Assembly (NCBI RefSeq): GCF_001514265.1
Contig: NZ_KQ948989.1
Coordinates: 310,001-374,000, forward strand
Source of the DNA: Streptomyces resistomycificus
GTDB lineage: Bacteria > Actinomycetota > Actinomycetes > Streptomycetales > Streptomycetaceae
Direction of reading: 5' to 3'
Length of the DNA: 64,000 nucleotides
Part shown: positions 16,253-24,636 of the stretch, piece after piece
Layout of the letters: every line of letters starts with the position of its first letter
Numbering within the stretch: the first letter of the stretch is position 1
Position numbers and translations under genes: made by a program
The notes under the pieces: generated by a model
Told to the model about the DNA's origin: nothing
Databases searched by the model: none
What the model saw: the letters and a program-made list of their open reading frames with translations, nothing else

Positions 16253-18226
16253 ATGGAAACGTCACCACGTCAGGAAGAGCCCGCCCGGCGCGAAACCGCC
16301 CGCCCGGGAAAGCTGTCCCGGAGGGGAATCCTCAAGGGGGCGGCGGTCGCCGTGGGCGCCGCTCCGCTGAGCGTTCTCGGCATGGGCGAGGCCCATGCGG
16401 CGGACTCCGCCATGACCGCCACGTCACCCGACGGCAGCAACAAGATCACGGTGTCCCTGGTCGGCGGAGCGCTCTCCTGGTCGGTCAGACGCGCCGGCAC
16501 GACGGTCGTCCACACCTCGGCGCTCGGACTCGCGATGAGCGACGGCACCACGCTCGGCACCGCCGACACCGTGCTGACCACCTACCAGCACTGGACCAAG
16601 GACAGCACCTGGACTCCGGTGTACGGCCGCAACGCCACGATCCGTGACCACTACCAGGAGATGCGCTGGAAGCTGCAGGACAGCGCAAGCGGTGTCTTCT
16701 TCGGCATCCAGATACGCGCCTACGACACCGGCGTCGCGCTGCGCTACACACTGCTCGACACGGGCAAGGCCACCATCTCGGACGAGCTGACCGGCTTCGT
16801 GTTCCCCGACGGCACACTGGTCCACAGCGCCCGGGACGAGAACGTGTACAGCGTCGTCGCACCGGACGCGATCCCCTCCACCGGTACGTCCGGTACGGAC
16901 GTCGGCTCCCTGACCGACATGCCCCTGCTGGTGACCCTCGACAGCGGGCTGCGCGCCTGCATCTGTGAGTCCTCCCGCGTGAACTACCCGCGAGGGATGC
17001 TCACCTCGGTCTCCGGGCAGAGCAACACACTCAAGACGTACCTGATGAAGAAGACCGCCCGGGGCAGCGGGCCGGTGCAGACCACCTCGACCGTCACCAC
17101 GCCGTTCGCCACACCCTGGCGGGTGCTCGTCCTCGGATCCTCCGACACCGACCTGGTCGACAACGCCGAACTGGTGCTCAACCTGGCCCCCGCCAACGCC
17201 CTGACCGACACGACGTGGATCCGGCCGGGCAAGGTGTTCCGCTGCAACCTCACCACCGCCGCGGGAATCGCCGGCGTCGACTTCGCCGTCGCCCGCGACG
17301 TGGACTACATCGAGTACGACGCGGGATGGTACGGGCCGGAGTTCACCACCACCGACGCGACCGCGGCGATCCCGGACATCGACCTGCCCATGGTGATCGA
17401 CCACGCGACGACGAACGGCATTGGCGTCTTCCTCTACGTCAACCGTCTGGCGCTGACCAACCCCGACACCCTGTTCGCCCTGTACAGGAGTTGGGGCGTC
17501 GCCGGCATCAAGCTCGGCTTCATCAACGACGGCACCCAGACCATGACCAACCAGATCATCACCTGGGCCAAGAGGGCCGCCGAACACAACCTGCTGATCG
17601 ACATGCACGACAACGTGCGGCCGTTCGGCTACGAGCGCACCTACCCCAACTGGATCAGCCTGGAGGGCGTCCGGGGCAACGAGCAGTTCCCCACCGCCAC
17701 CCACAACGTGACCCTGCCCTTCGCCCGCAACGTCGGCGGACCGATGGACTACACCATCTGTTACGGACAGTCCCGTAACCAGACGACCAACAACCACCAG
17801 ATGGCGATGGCAGCGGTGTACTACCAGCCGCTCAACTTCCTCTACTGGTACTCCACACCGACGTCGTACGCCACCACCGCCAACTGGCCCGGACTGGCGT
17901 GGTTCGACGCCGTCCCCACCACCTGGGACGAGAGCACCACCCTCACCGGTTCGATCGGCGAGTACATCGCGGTCGCCCGCCGCAGCGGCACCACCTGGTT
18001 CCTCGGGGCGATGACCAACGAGACCGCCCGCACCCTGTCGGTACCGCTGGACTTCCTCGACAGTGGTGTCAGCTACACCGCCACCATCTACGCGGACGGA
18101 ACGGCGGGAACCGCCCCGCGCGCCACGCCCACGGTCGTCAGCACCCGGACCGTCACCTCCTCGACGACCCTGAGCATGGCGATGACCAGCGCGGGTGGTC
18201 AGGCGGTCATCCTCAGGCCGAGCTGA
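16253..18226 (+). CDS. Tat-exported GH97-family glycosidase
   Basis: 657 aa. Twin arginines in LSRRGILKGAAVAVG and a cleavage-like MGEAHA site indicate Tat export. The N-terminal beta-sandwich (MTATSPDGSNKITVSLVGG) and central barrel with WYGPEF, YRSWGVAGIKLGFINDG, HNLLIDMHDNVRPFGYERTYPN, EGVRGNEQF and TLPFARNVGGPMDYT match GH97, which includes alpha-glucosidases and alpha-galactosidases. An alpha-galactosidase would fit the galactonate pathway in this locus. The barrel strand I-K-L-G-F has Gly at a site where retaining members, as far as I recall, carry the nucleophilic Asp. ATG at 16253 has AAGGGATG about 11 nt upstream. It probably has its own promoter in the 155-bp gap before it. Confidence 0.85.
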   Translation: METSPRQEEPARRETARPGKLSRRGILKGAAVAVGAAPLSVLGMGEAHAADSAMTATSPDGSNKITVSLVGGALSWSVRRAGTTVVHTSALGLAMSDGTTLGTADTVLTTYQHWTKDSTWTPVYGRNATIRDHYQEMRWKLQDSASGVFFGIQIRAYDTGVALRYTLLDTGKATISDELTGFVFPDGTLVHSARDENVYSVVAPDAIPSTGTSGTDVGSLTDMPLLVTLDSGLRACICESSRVNYPRGMLTSVSGQSNTLKTYLMKKTARGSGPVQTTSTVTTPFATPWRVLVLGSSDTDLVDNAELVLNLAPANALTDTTWIRPGKVFRCNLTTAAGIAGVDFAVARDVDYIEYDAGWYGPEFTTTDATAAIPDIDLPMVIDHATTNGIGVFLYVNRLALTNPDTLFALYRSWGVAGIKLGFINDGTQTMTNQIITWAKRAAEHNLLIDMHDNVRPFGYERTYPNWISLEGVRGNEQFPTATHNVTLPFARNVGGPMDYTICYGQSRNQTTNNHQMAMAAVYYQPLNFLYWYSTPTSYATTANWPGLAWFDAVPTTWDESTTLTGSIGEYIAVARRSGTTWFLGAMTNETARTLSVPLDFLDSGVSYTATIYADGTAGTAPRATPTVVSTRTVTSSTTLSMAMTSAGGQAVILRPS

Positions 18227-18234
18227 CGCGTTGA

Positions 18235-18269
18235 GCCCCGGGGGGCGACGTCATTCCCCTCTCCGGGGC
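18235..18269 (+). terminator. Stem-loop after the GH97 gene
   Basis: GCCCCGG at 18235-18241 pairs with CCGGGGC at 18263-18269, 9 nt after the GH97 stop. It is a plausible rho-independent-like end of the sugar locus. Confidence 0.4.
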
Positions 18270-18409
18270 GCGCGTGGGGCTGGTCGTTGGAGATGTGGTG
18301 GGCCACATTCCTCGGACTCGCCGTCTGCCCGATCACCCACCGCCACGTTCAACGGCTTTGTCGGGGACAGTAAGCTGCACAGCACACGAGTTGACACTGT
18401 GGGGGGCCG

Positions 18410-18832
18410 ATGTCAGCAGACGATCAGTCACGACTGGACGACGGCCGGATCCGGCATCTGGAGCTGATCCAGACGATCGTGGCCCGGATGGGGAACAACT
18501 CGTTCCTGATCAAGGGCTGGTCGCTGACGGTCACCGGTGCGCTGCTCGCCTACGCCGTCGGGAACGACAAGGGCTCCGTCGCCCTCGTGAGCTTCCTGCC
18601 CGTGCTGGCTTTCTGGCTCCTGGACGGCTACTTCCTGTACCAGGAACGGCTGTTCCGGCGGCTGTACGACCGGGTGCGCCGCCAGGACACCTCCGTCGAG
18701 CCGTTCGAGATGAAGGTGGCACCGGGCCGAGAGGAGGCGGGCGTACTACGAGCGGCTGTCTCTCCCACCCTGTCGGGCTTCTACGGCGGCCTGGTTCTGG
18801 CCCTGGTGTTCGCGCTGCTGTTCGTGCTGTGA
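18410..18832 (+). CDS. Small membrane protein of unknown function
   Basis: 140 aa. The N-terminal 35 residues are charged and helical (DDGRIRHLELIQTIVARM). Hydrophobic segments follow at about residues 33-50 and 58-75, then an amphipathic stretch, and a final segment LSGFYGGLVLALVFALLFVL at the C-terminus. I do not recognise a named family; the layout recalls small SLATT/2TM-type membrane proteins. GGGGGG lies just before the ATG. Its last 87 nt overlap the 3' end of the convergent HIT gene. A 183-bp gap separates it from the GH97 gene. Confidence 0.65.
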   Translation: MSADDQSRLDDGRIRHLELIQTIVARMGNNSFLIKGWSLTVTGALLAYAVGNDKGSVALVSFLPVLAFWLLDGYFLYQERLFRRLYDRVRRQDTSVEPFEMKVAPGREEAGVLRAAVSPTLSGFYGGLVLALVFALLFVL

Positions 18833-19264
18833 CGCGGTCTCCGCGCGCAGCCGCCGCGCGGAGTCGTCGAGCAGCTCAGGTTCCGGCTCGATGTGCTCGG
18901 GCCACAGCCGCGGCATCCGGTCGCCCTCGAAGCGCGGCACGACATGGACGTGCAGATGGGGTACGGACTGCGTCGCGGCCGCCCCGGACGACTGGATGAC
19001 GTTGAGGCCCTCGGGGCGGTGGACGGCCCGCACCGCGTGGGCGGCCCTGAGCACCGCCGCGCCGACCGCTGCCGCCGTGGCCGTGTCGAGCCCCCAGATG
19101 TCCGCCACATGGCGCCGGGGCACGACGAGCACATGCCCCGGGTGCACCGGATTCCGTGGCAGGAACGTCAGCGTGTCCGCGGTCTCGGCGACGACACGGG
19201 CCGGTTCGGACCCGGCGGCGATCCCGCAGAAGTGGCAGTCGGCGTCGTGATGATCGGGAGTCAT
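18746..19264 (-). CDS. HIT-family nucleotide hydrolase/transferase
   Basis: 172 aa. The N-terminus has C-x-x-C (CHFCGIAAG) and, near residue 100, the histidine triad H-L-H-V-H-V-V. N-x-x-Q-S-S-G precedes the triad in the usual place. The central segment VHPGHVLVVPRRHVADIW is characteristic. HIT proteins split nucleoside phosphoramidates or dinucleotides, typically releasing AMP. The C-terminal 40 residues are polar, Gln/Glu/Arg-rich, and are encoded antisense to the preceding membrane-protein gene. They look less conserved, so the ancestral stop may have lain earlier. Confidence 0.88.
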   Translation of the reverse strand: MTPDHHDADCHFCGIAAGSEPARVVAETADTLTFLPRNPVHPGHVLVVPRRHVADIWGLDTATAAAVGAAVLRAAHAVRAVHRPEGLNVIQSSGAAATQSVPHLHVHVVPRFEGDRMPRLWPEHIEPEPELLDDSARRLRAETASQHEQQREHQGQNQAAVEARQGGRDSRS

Positions 19265-19287
19265 GGGTCGACGATAGGGTGCCGGCG

Positions 19288-21000
19288 TCAGCGGCTGCTC
19301 TCGTTGACGTCGCGGAACGCCAGAGGGACCCGCATCACCTTGTGCCGGTCGAGCTGGGGCAGAGGCGTAGCGGCCGCTTTCACCATGGCCCTGACGAGCG
19401 AACGCACATACTCCGTAAGCGGCTGGCCCTTGTCCCTCACCAGGTCGTAGACGTGCCCGTCGTAAGCCTTCTCGCCGTCCCAGCGCACCCGGTGCTGGTA
19501 CAGGCCGAAGTCCTCCGGCATCCGCCACCCTTCCATCGGCCTGACCCAGAAGACCGGCAGGATGGCGATCGGCTCCTGGGGCTGTGCGGCGTCGACGTTC
19601 GCCATGCGTTGCACCATGACGGCCCACTCGCGTCGGCACCACTCGCGGGTGAAGTAGTCCTCGGTGATCAGAGGGACCAGAATCCTCGTGGTGCGAATCG
19701 CCTCGACCAGCAGGGACTCCCATTTCGTCCCGGGTTCCATGTTCCAGTCGAGGAACCCGGTCTTCCCGAGCCGGGCCGGCAGTTTGACCGCCACCTCCTT
19801 CTCCAGCAACTGGTGGAAGTACTGCACCTCGTCTCCGTCGGCGTCCCGGTTGTGCCAGCTGGTGAAGAAGAAGGGGTACTCCTTCTCAGCGGTCGGCTCC
19901 GGTACCGACCGGGGCGGCGGCAGGGAGCGAACTCGGGCCGGGTGATGGGCGAGGGGCGTCGGGGGAGCAGGGGTGCCGCGCTGGTCCTCCAGCAGTTCGT
20001 CGACGATCCGCCGTACGGTGGCGGCCATCTGCCGACCGGAGCCGGAACTCTCCGTCTCCTCCTCCACGGCGTCGGCCAGGACCCGCAGCGCTGCGGGGTC
20101 GTCCTGCTCGAACACTGCGTCCAGCAGCACATCGACCCGCTCCGCCATGGTCATGTCGGAGGTCAGCACATCGCGTGGGACGATTCCCGTCGTCCGCCGG
20201 CGCAGGGCCTCCGTGAAGCGCCCGTAGCTGCCGGAGTCCCGGCACACTGCCGAACGCAGCAGACAGGAGCGCAGGCTCGTGCGCACGCCGTCCGGCACGC
20301 CGGCCCGGCGCTGCGGGGGTGCCAGCCAGGCGATCTCCACCACGGTGGCGATCTCCTCCGCGGTGACCCGGCCCGCGAGGACGGCCTCACCGGCCCGCAC
20401 GATCTGCTTCGGGTGGCCGCCGAAGGTGTCCGCGAGGCGGGCGGCCTGCAGCTGGTCGAGGCTCATGTTCTCCTTGAGGAGCCGAACCGACTCCGCATGA
20501 CCCAGCGGACCCACGCACACCCGTTCCCGCTCGTCCCACGTGCCGGTGAAGCGTGAGGTGACCAGGATGCGGGCGTTGCCCTCCGGGAAGTGGCGCCGTA
20601 TGCCGTCGGGCTCCGCTACGTTGTCGTAGATGAAGAGCCAGTCGGCGGCCGTGGGACCGTCCAGCGGCTCACCGAGGCTCTTCTCGAGCGCCTCGCTCAG
20701 TCGCTCCGTCTCCTTCTCGACGCGGTCCGCCAGTCTCGCCGGGTCCGTCTCCTGGCCGCAGTCGAAGAGCCAGATCAGCTGGTAGTGCAGGGTGTAGAGG
20801 TGCCCGTAGGAGATGGCCAGCTGGGAGGTGCCGTAGCCGTGCGGGCGGCCCTCCGGGTCGTGCACCAGCACGGTGACATGGTCGGTGAGCCGTTGGTGGG
20901 TGTCCGCGATCTCTTCGTCCCTGCCGACGAACGGCGCGGGGAGCGGCGGGAGGTTGGATATCGGCGGAAGCTGCCGGGGCTGGCGTCTTGGCACGCTCAC
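19288..21000 (-). CDS. NB-ARC-like protein with a C-terminal TIR domain, Fxs-associated
   Basis: 570 aa. Residues about 22-230 resemble an NB-ARC ATPase (PFVGRDEEIADTHQRL, IWLFDCGQ, WLFIYDNVAEPD, ARILVTSRF). The P-loop reads HGYGTSQLA where GKTxLA would be expected, so the lysine is missing. A linker of about 170 residues follows. The C-terminal domain from about 385 is TIR-like: YPFFFTSWHNRD, GFLDWNMEPGTKWESLL and the WCRREW motif carrying the expected catalytic glutamate. GTG at 21000 overlaps the upstream gene by 4 nt. It forms a leftward pair diverging from the fxs genes. The TIR domain may be an NAD-consuming or signalling effector; the ATPase part is probably a non-hydrolysing sensor. 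Confidence 0.75.
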   Translation of the reverse strand: MSVPRRQPRQLPPISNLPPLPAPFVGRDEEIADTHQRLTDHVTVLVHDPEGRPHGYGTSQLAISYGHLYTLHYQLIWLFDCGQETDPARLADRVEKETERLSEALEKSLGEPLDGPTAADWLFIYDNVAEPDGIRRHFPEGNARILVTSRFTGTWDERERVCVGPLGHAESVRLLKENMSLDQLQAARLADTFGGHPKQIVRAGEAVLAGRVTAEEIATVVEIAWLAPPQRRAGVPDGVRTSLRSCLLRSAVCRDSGSYGRFTEALRRRTTGIVPRDVLTSDMTMAERVDVLLDAVFEQDDPAALRVLADAVEEETESSGSGRQMAATVRRIVDELLEDQRGTPAPPTPLAHHPARVRSLPPPRSVPEPTAEKEYPFFFTSWHNRDADGDEVQYFHQLLEKEVAVKLPARLGKTGFLDWNMEPGTKWESLLVEAIRTTRILVPLITEDYFTREWCRREWAVMVQRMANVDAAQPQEPIAILPVFWVRPMEGWRMPEDFGLYQHRVRWDGEKAYDGHVYDLVRDKGQPLTEYVRSLVRAMVKAAATPLPQLDRHKVMRVPLAFRDVNESSR

Positions 21001-22091
21001 CGGCCGCCCCCGCGATCCTGTGATTGCCGGCGTGTTCTGGGCAGCACCTCACCGATCCGCTGCTCGGCCTCCGCCAGATCCGTACCTGCCAGGACGACGA
21101 CCTGTGCGTCCCGCACCAGGAGCGGCCGGGGAGCGGCGTCGATCTGGACCAGCACGGAAGGCGACGGCCGGTCGGAAGCAGGGACGAACGCCTCCTCCCA
21201 TTCGGTGGGGGCGGTGTCACCTGCGGCGAAGTAGTTGTGCGAGAAGATGACGAGCAGACTCTCGGCTGAATCGCGCGCCCGGGCGACCGCGTCGGGCAGC
21301 CGCTCCCGGCCGGCCCGCCAGCGCCACAGCTCGACCTCGTGACCCCGTTGCTCCAGCACCCCCATCATCCAGTCGGCCCACGGTTGGTCGGCGCCCACAT
21401 AACTGATCGCGACCGACCCCGGCCCGTGGCCGCGGGCGGCGGGGTCCCGGGCATCGAGCCAGCGACGCGCCCACCGCTCGCCGCCCTCCCCTTCCGGGAG
21501 CGGTCCGGGCGGCGGCGCGCTCTCGCTGCCGAACGCCGGAGGCAGCGTCCGCGCATCGGTCACGCCCAGTGGCTCCAGTTCCGTACCCCCGGACTCGGCA
21601 ATGGTTTTGGCCAATTGTTCGACCAGGGCGTAGTACCGTACTTCGCCCTCTGCCTGTGTCGACAAGGCCAGCGACTCCAGGCCGTCCTGCCGCAGCCAGT
21701 CGAACGGACCGCGCTGCTCCACCGATTGACGTACCGATTCCGGTACGTCGCCGTCGCGGACGGGTTTCCAGCACAGCGGGATCAGGCAGCCGCGTGCCGC
21801 CATGCCCCGGGTGTCCTCGTGATGGCGCATCCGGGCCCCGAAAATCGCCCATTCGAGGCCCGCCCCCCGGTCCTTGAAGTACCGGGGCGAGTACAGCGCG
21901 ATCATCACTCCGGCCCTGGTCACGTCGGACTCACGGGCCGATTCGGGCTCCATCAGGGCACCGATGACGCCGCTCACGCCGAACCCCTCCTGGATCCGCA
22001 GGTGGTACTCCAGGTCGGTGTGAAAACGCGTCAGCGCACGCCAGCCGTCGGCCCGTACACAACTCGTATAGAAGAAAGCGGCTGGATCCAC
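20997..22091 (-). CDS. Tandem TIR-like protein, FxsC-related
   Basis: 364 aa with two TIR-like halves. Residues 5-170 (AAFFYTSCVRADGW, GVMIALYSPRYFKDRGAGLEWAIFG, GCLIPLCWKPV) resemble FxsC-type domains of FxSxx-COOH systems. Residues 225-345 (SVAISYVGADQPWADWMMGVLEQRG, LLVIFSHNYFAAGDTAPTEWEEAF) form a more canonical TIR domain. Between them is a Pro/Gly-rich linker. GTG at 22091 has GAGGGG 3-4 nt upstream. It is the first gene of the leftward pair and shares a 354-bp promoter region with fxsA, consistent with a sensor or effector role in the same system. Biochemical activity is unknown. Confidence 0.7.
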   Translation of the reverse strand: MDPAAFFYTSCVRADGWRALTRFHTDLEYHLRIQEGFGVSGVIGALMEPESARESDVTRAGVMIALYSPRYFKDRGAGLEWAIFGARMRHHEDTRGMAARGCLIPLCWKPVRDGDVPESVRQSVEQRGPFDWLRQDGLESLALSTQAEGEVRYYALVEQLAKTIAESGGTELEPLGVTDARTLPPAFGSESAPPPGPLPEGEGGERWARRWLDARDPAARGHGPGSVAISYVGADQPWADWMMGVLEQRGHEVELWRWRAGRERLPDAVARARDSAESLLVIFSHNYFAAGDTAPTEWEEAFVPASDRPSPSVLVQIDAAPRPLLVRDAQVVVLAGTDLAEAEQRIGEVLPRTRRQSQDRGGGR

Positions 22092-22245
22092 GAGCCCCTC
22101 ACAAGGTACGCCGGCAGTCCGGTAGGACGGACATTCGCGCAGACTCGGTCAGAACTGTTGCCCGATCGGTCAGCAACGGCTCCTCGGAGGCCGGTTCACT
22201 TACCCTCAGTATTCGTGAGGATAGGCTTACTCGGATGCCGCCGAT

Positions 22246-22276
22246 ACACTCCGAAGTGTCCGAACGGGAGCGTTCG
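22246..22276. promoter_or_regulatory. Two adjacent inverted repeats in the fxs/TIR divergent promoter
   Basis: ACACT-ccga-AGTGT (22246-22259) is followed after one base by CGAACG-ggag-CGTTCG (22261-22276), both perfect. They lie near the middle of the gene-free gap 22092-22445. They could be operators controlling both directions or a structured leader. No regulator gene is adjacent. Confidence 0.45.
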
Positions 22277-22445
22277 GCAAGCGCGTCGAGGTATTCACGA
22301 GCGGGGGCGAGCGGTCCGAGGACGCACGAGTCCTGGACTGTAGCAGCAACCACACAACTCCCCTGGCGCCTCGTCCGTTTGTTCGTGCCCTCCTGCTCGG
22401 ACTTCGCTGAATCGCGCGGGTCCGGGACGGTCGGGGGGAGCCTGC

Positions 22446-22634
22446 ATGATGGGACGTGAGACGTTACTGCGCGCGGCGGACGGACCGGGGCCGCCCGTGG
22501 AGAGCACCGTGCAGGCACTGCCGGACGCTCTGGATCTGCTCCGGCTGCCCCGCACCGCACTCGTCGAAGCCCTGCTGCGCAACGCGGGCCAGGACGGCGG
22601 ACCCGAGCGGCCGAGGTGGCTCAGTGCGGTGTGA
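22446..22634 (+). CDS. fxsA: FxSxx-COOH-type precursor peptide, variant W-x-S-x-x terminus
   Basis: 62 aa. The leader contains a family-like amphipathic region, ALPDALDLLRLPRTALVEALLRN. The chain ends in P-R-W-L-S-A-V. Known FxSxx-COOH precursors end Phe-x-Ser-x-x; here Trp replaces Phe at the position expected to be modified by the radical SAM enzyme FxsB. ATG at 22446 is followed by a second ATG; GGGGGGAG lies about 7 nt upstream. The fxsB start lies inside its last codons (11-nt overlap), which ties the two tightly. Peptide function and fate are not known for this family. Confidence 0.75.
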   Translation: MMGRETLLRAADGPGPPVESTVQALPDALDLLRLPRTALVEALLRNAGQDGGPERPRWLSAV

Positions 22635-23835
22635 GACCGCGCCCCACGCCACCTCGCCGCCCGAAGAACCGGCGGCGATGTTCACCCAGTTCGTCGTCAA
22701 GCTCTACAGCCGCTGCAACTTCGGCTGCCCCGACTGCTACGTCTACGAGCACCGCGACCGCGGCTGGAGAGCCGAGCCGCTGATCATGAGCCCCGCCACG
22801 ATGCGGCGGCTGTGCGTCAGAATCGCCGAGCACCTGCGCCGCCACCGCCCGGAACGGGCTCAGGTGGCCTTGCACGGCGGCGAACCCTTACTGGCCGGAC
22901 CTTTGGCCGTGGAACGCTTCGCCCGCGGTCTGCGCGACGAGACCGAGGGCCTGCCGACCCAAGTCGACCTCCTCGTACAGACCAACGCCTCGCTCCTCGA
23001 CCGCGCCTTCCTGGACGTCTTCCGCCGCTACGGCATCACCGTCGGGGTCAGCGTCGACGGCACCCCGGAATCCCACGACCGGCGTCGCCCCGACCGAGGC
23101 GGCGAGGGTACGTACGCCGAGGTGGCCCGCGCGCTGTCGCTGCTGCGCACACCACGTCACCGGCCACTGTACCGGGGGCTGTTGTGCGTCATCGACATCG
23201 AGGCCGATCCGGTGGCCACGTACGAGGCGCTGCTGGAGCACGAACCACCCGCCGTCGATCTGCTGCTGCCGTTGGCGACCTGGCAGTTCCCTCCGCACCG
23301 TCCCCCGGGGGCCGGAGACGCGCCGTACGGCCGTTGGCTCGCCGCCATGTTCGACCGCTGGTTCGACGCCGCCCGCCGGGAGACCTCGGTCCGGCTCTTC
23401 GACTCCCTGCTCGACGTGCAGCTGGGCGGCACCAGCAGCAGTGAGATGTGGGGTCAGTACGGGGCGGACGTCGTGGTGATCCAGCCGTCCGGGCTGATCG
23501 AGTACAACGACGTTCTCAAGACGGTGAGTTCACTGGCCGGCCGGTCCCCGCTGCACATCGCCGCCCACGACTTCGACCACGCGGCCGCGGACCCCGGGTT
23601 CGCCGCGGAGCGCGCCGGTCTCGCCGGTCTCTGCGGGCAGTGCCGGTCCTGCCCGGTCGTCGACATCTGCGGGGGCGGGCTGCGCGCTCATCGCCACCGC
23701 CCGGACAACGGCTTCGACAATCCCTCGTGCTACTGCCCGGACCTGCGCTTCCTGATCGACCACGCGCGGAAACGGCTGACGAAGGGCGTCATCTCCCTGC
23801 GCGCGCGTCTTGACCGAAAGGGGATGAGCGCATGA
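22624..23835 (+). CDS. fxsB: Radical SAM/SPASM peptide maturase FxsB
   Basis: 403 aa. From GTG 22624 (GAGG at 7 nt) the 4Fe-4S/SAM motif is C31-N-F-G-C35-P-D-C38, in the typical FxsB context QFVVKLYSRC and CYVYEHRDRGWRAEP. The barrel continues with LHGGEPLL, LLVQTNASLLD and GVSVDGTPESHDRRRPDRGG. The C-terminal SPASM region supplies a second cysteine set (LCGQCRSCPVVDICGGG ... NPSCYCPD, about residues 335-375). Such enzymes modify aromatic side chains in a short precursor; relatives form three-residue cyclophanes. ATG at 22678 is an alternative start but would shorten the usual N-terminus. Its stop overlaps the next ATG. Confidence 0.93.
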   Translation: MRCETAPHATSPPEEPAAMFTQFVVKLYSRCNFGCPDCYVYEHRDRGWRAEPLIMSPATMRRLCVRIAEHLRRHRPERAQVALHGGEPLLAGPLAVERFARGLRDETEGLPTQVDLLVQTNASLLDRAFLDVFRRYGITVGVSVDGTPESHDRRRPDRGGEGTYAEVARALSLLRTPRHRPLYRGLLCVIDIEADPVATYEALLEHEPPAVDLLLPLATWQFPPHRPPGAGDAPYGRWLAAMFDRWFDAARRETSVRLFDSLLDVQLGGTSSSEMWGQYGADVVVIQPSGLIEYNDVLKTVSSLAGRSPLHIAAHDFDHAAADPGFAAERAGLAGLCGQCRSCPVVDICGGGLRAHRHRPDNGFDNPSCYCPDLRFLIDHARKRLTKGVISLRARLDRKGMSA

Positions 23836-24611
23836 CCGGCCACCCCGGCAGTCCCAGCGCCCCCTACTACTACGTCAGCCACGCTCTGCCCGCGCCGACG
23901 GATCCATGGCTGCGGATGTTCAACACCGACCTTCAGGCCGAGATACACCGGCGCCTGGGCCCCGACCCGAGCCACACCGGCCTGCTCCGGGAACCCTCCC
24001 GCGACCTCACGCCCGGGGAGTGCGACGTCACACCCGCCATGCGTTGCCGTACCTTGCTCGCCTTGCTCAACGAGCGCTACTACAAGGAACCACGGACACT
24101 GCGCGACCTCGCGGTGTTCCGCCGACGGCTGTTGTGGGAACAGCATCAGACCGGACAACGCTCGACGGCTCTGATTCCGATCCTGTGGACCACCAAAGGA
24201 CTGCCTCCGCGCCGGGATCCGGACACCGTGGCAGTGCCGGTCGGCGACTACACCACATCCGGTCTTGCCGATCTGGTGGGAGCCCCGCACGCACGCGGCG
24301 GGTACCTCAGAGTGCTGCGCGCGGTCGTAGAACGGATCGTCACCGGAGCCCGTCTCTCACCTCCCGTCATGAACCCCCAGGACCTCTGCTTCACCCTGTC
24401 CCCACAGGTATCTGGAATGCCGCGAATTTCGCTCTCGGACAGTTGCTTCCCCAATATGCCTTACGCGCCGGTACGGGTACCGTGGCAGCCAACGCACGCC
24501 GCACGACCGTCCCTTCACCCGGAACCACGGGGGGACGCATCCCCCCACAGATCCTGGTTCTCCCCCGTGGAGAACGACGACCGGCCGATCCTGCGGGGGC
24601 CTCACAGCTGA
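23832..24611 (+). CDS. FxsC-like TIR-fold protein
   Basis: 259 aa. Residues 10-175 have the FxsC layout: PYYYVSHALPAPTDPWLRMFNTDLQ, then RTLLALLNERYYKE, FRRRLLWEQ, TALIPILWT and a closing VVERIVTGARL. The glutamate expected in the TIR helix is replaced (RTLRDL). The last 80 residues are Pro/His/Arg-rich with no fold I recognise, ending SWFSPVENDDRPILRGPHS. I considered a frameshift, because another frame runs to a stop overlapping the next ATG, but third-position G/C stays high in this frame to its own stop. It overlaps fxsB by 4 nt. It is probably a partner of FxsT or of the precursor. Confidence 0.7.
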   Translation: MTGHPGSPSAPYYYVSHALPAPTDPWLRMFNTDLQAEIHRRLGPDPSHTGLLREPSRDLTPGECDVTPAMRCRTLLALLNERYYKEPRTLRDLAVFRRRLLWEQHQTGQRSTALIPILWTTKGLPPRRDPDTVAVPVGDYTTSGLADLVGAPHARGGYLRVLRAVVERIVTGARLSPPVMNPQDLCFTLSPQVSGMPRISLSDSCFPNMPYAPVRVPWQPTHAARPSLHPEPRGDASPHRSWFSPVENDDRPILRGPHS

Positions 24612-24636
24612 CGCACCGAGGTTGGAGCGACAACCG

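Noticed and set aside
19300..19320. GTTGACGTCG sequence resembling the island promoter element
   Set aside because: It lies inside the coding sequence of the TIR protein C-terminus and lacks the second half of the element.
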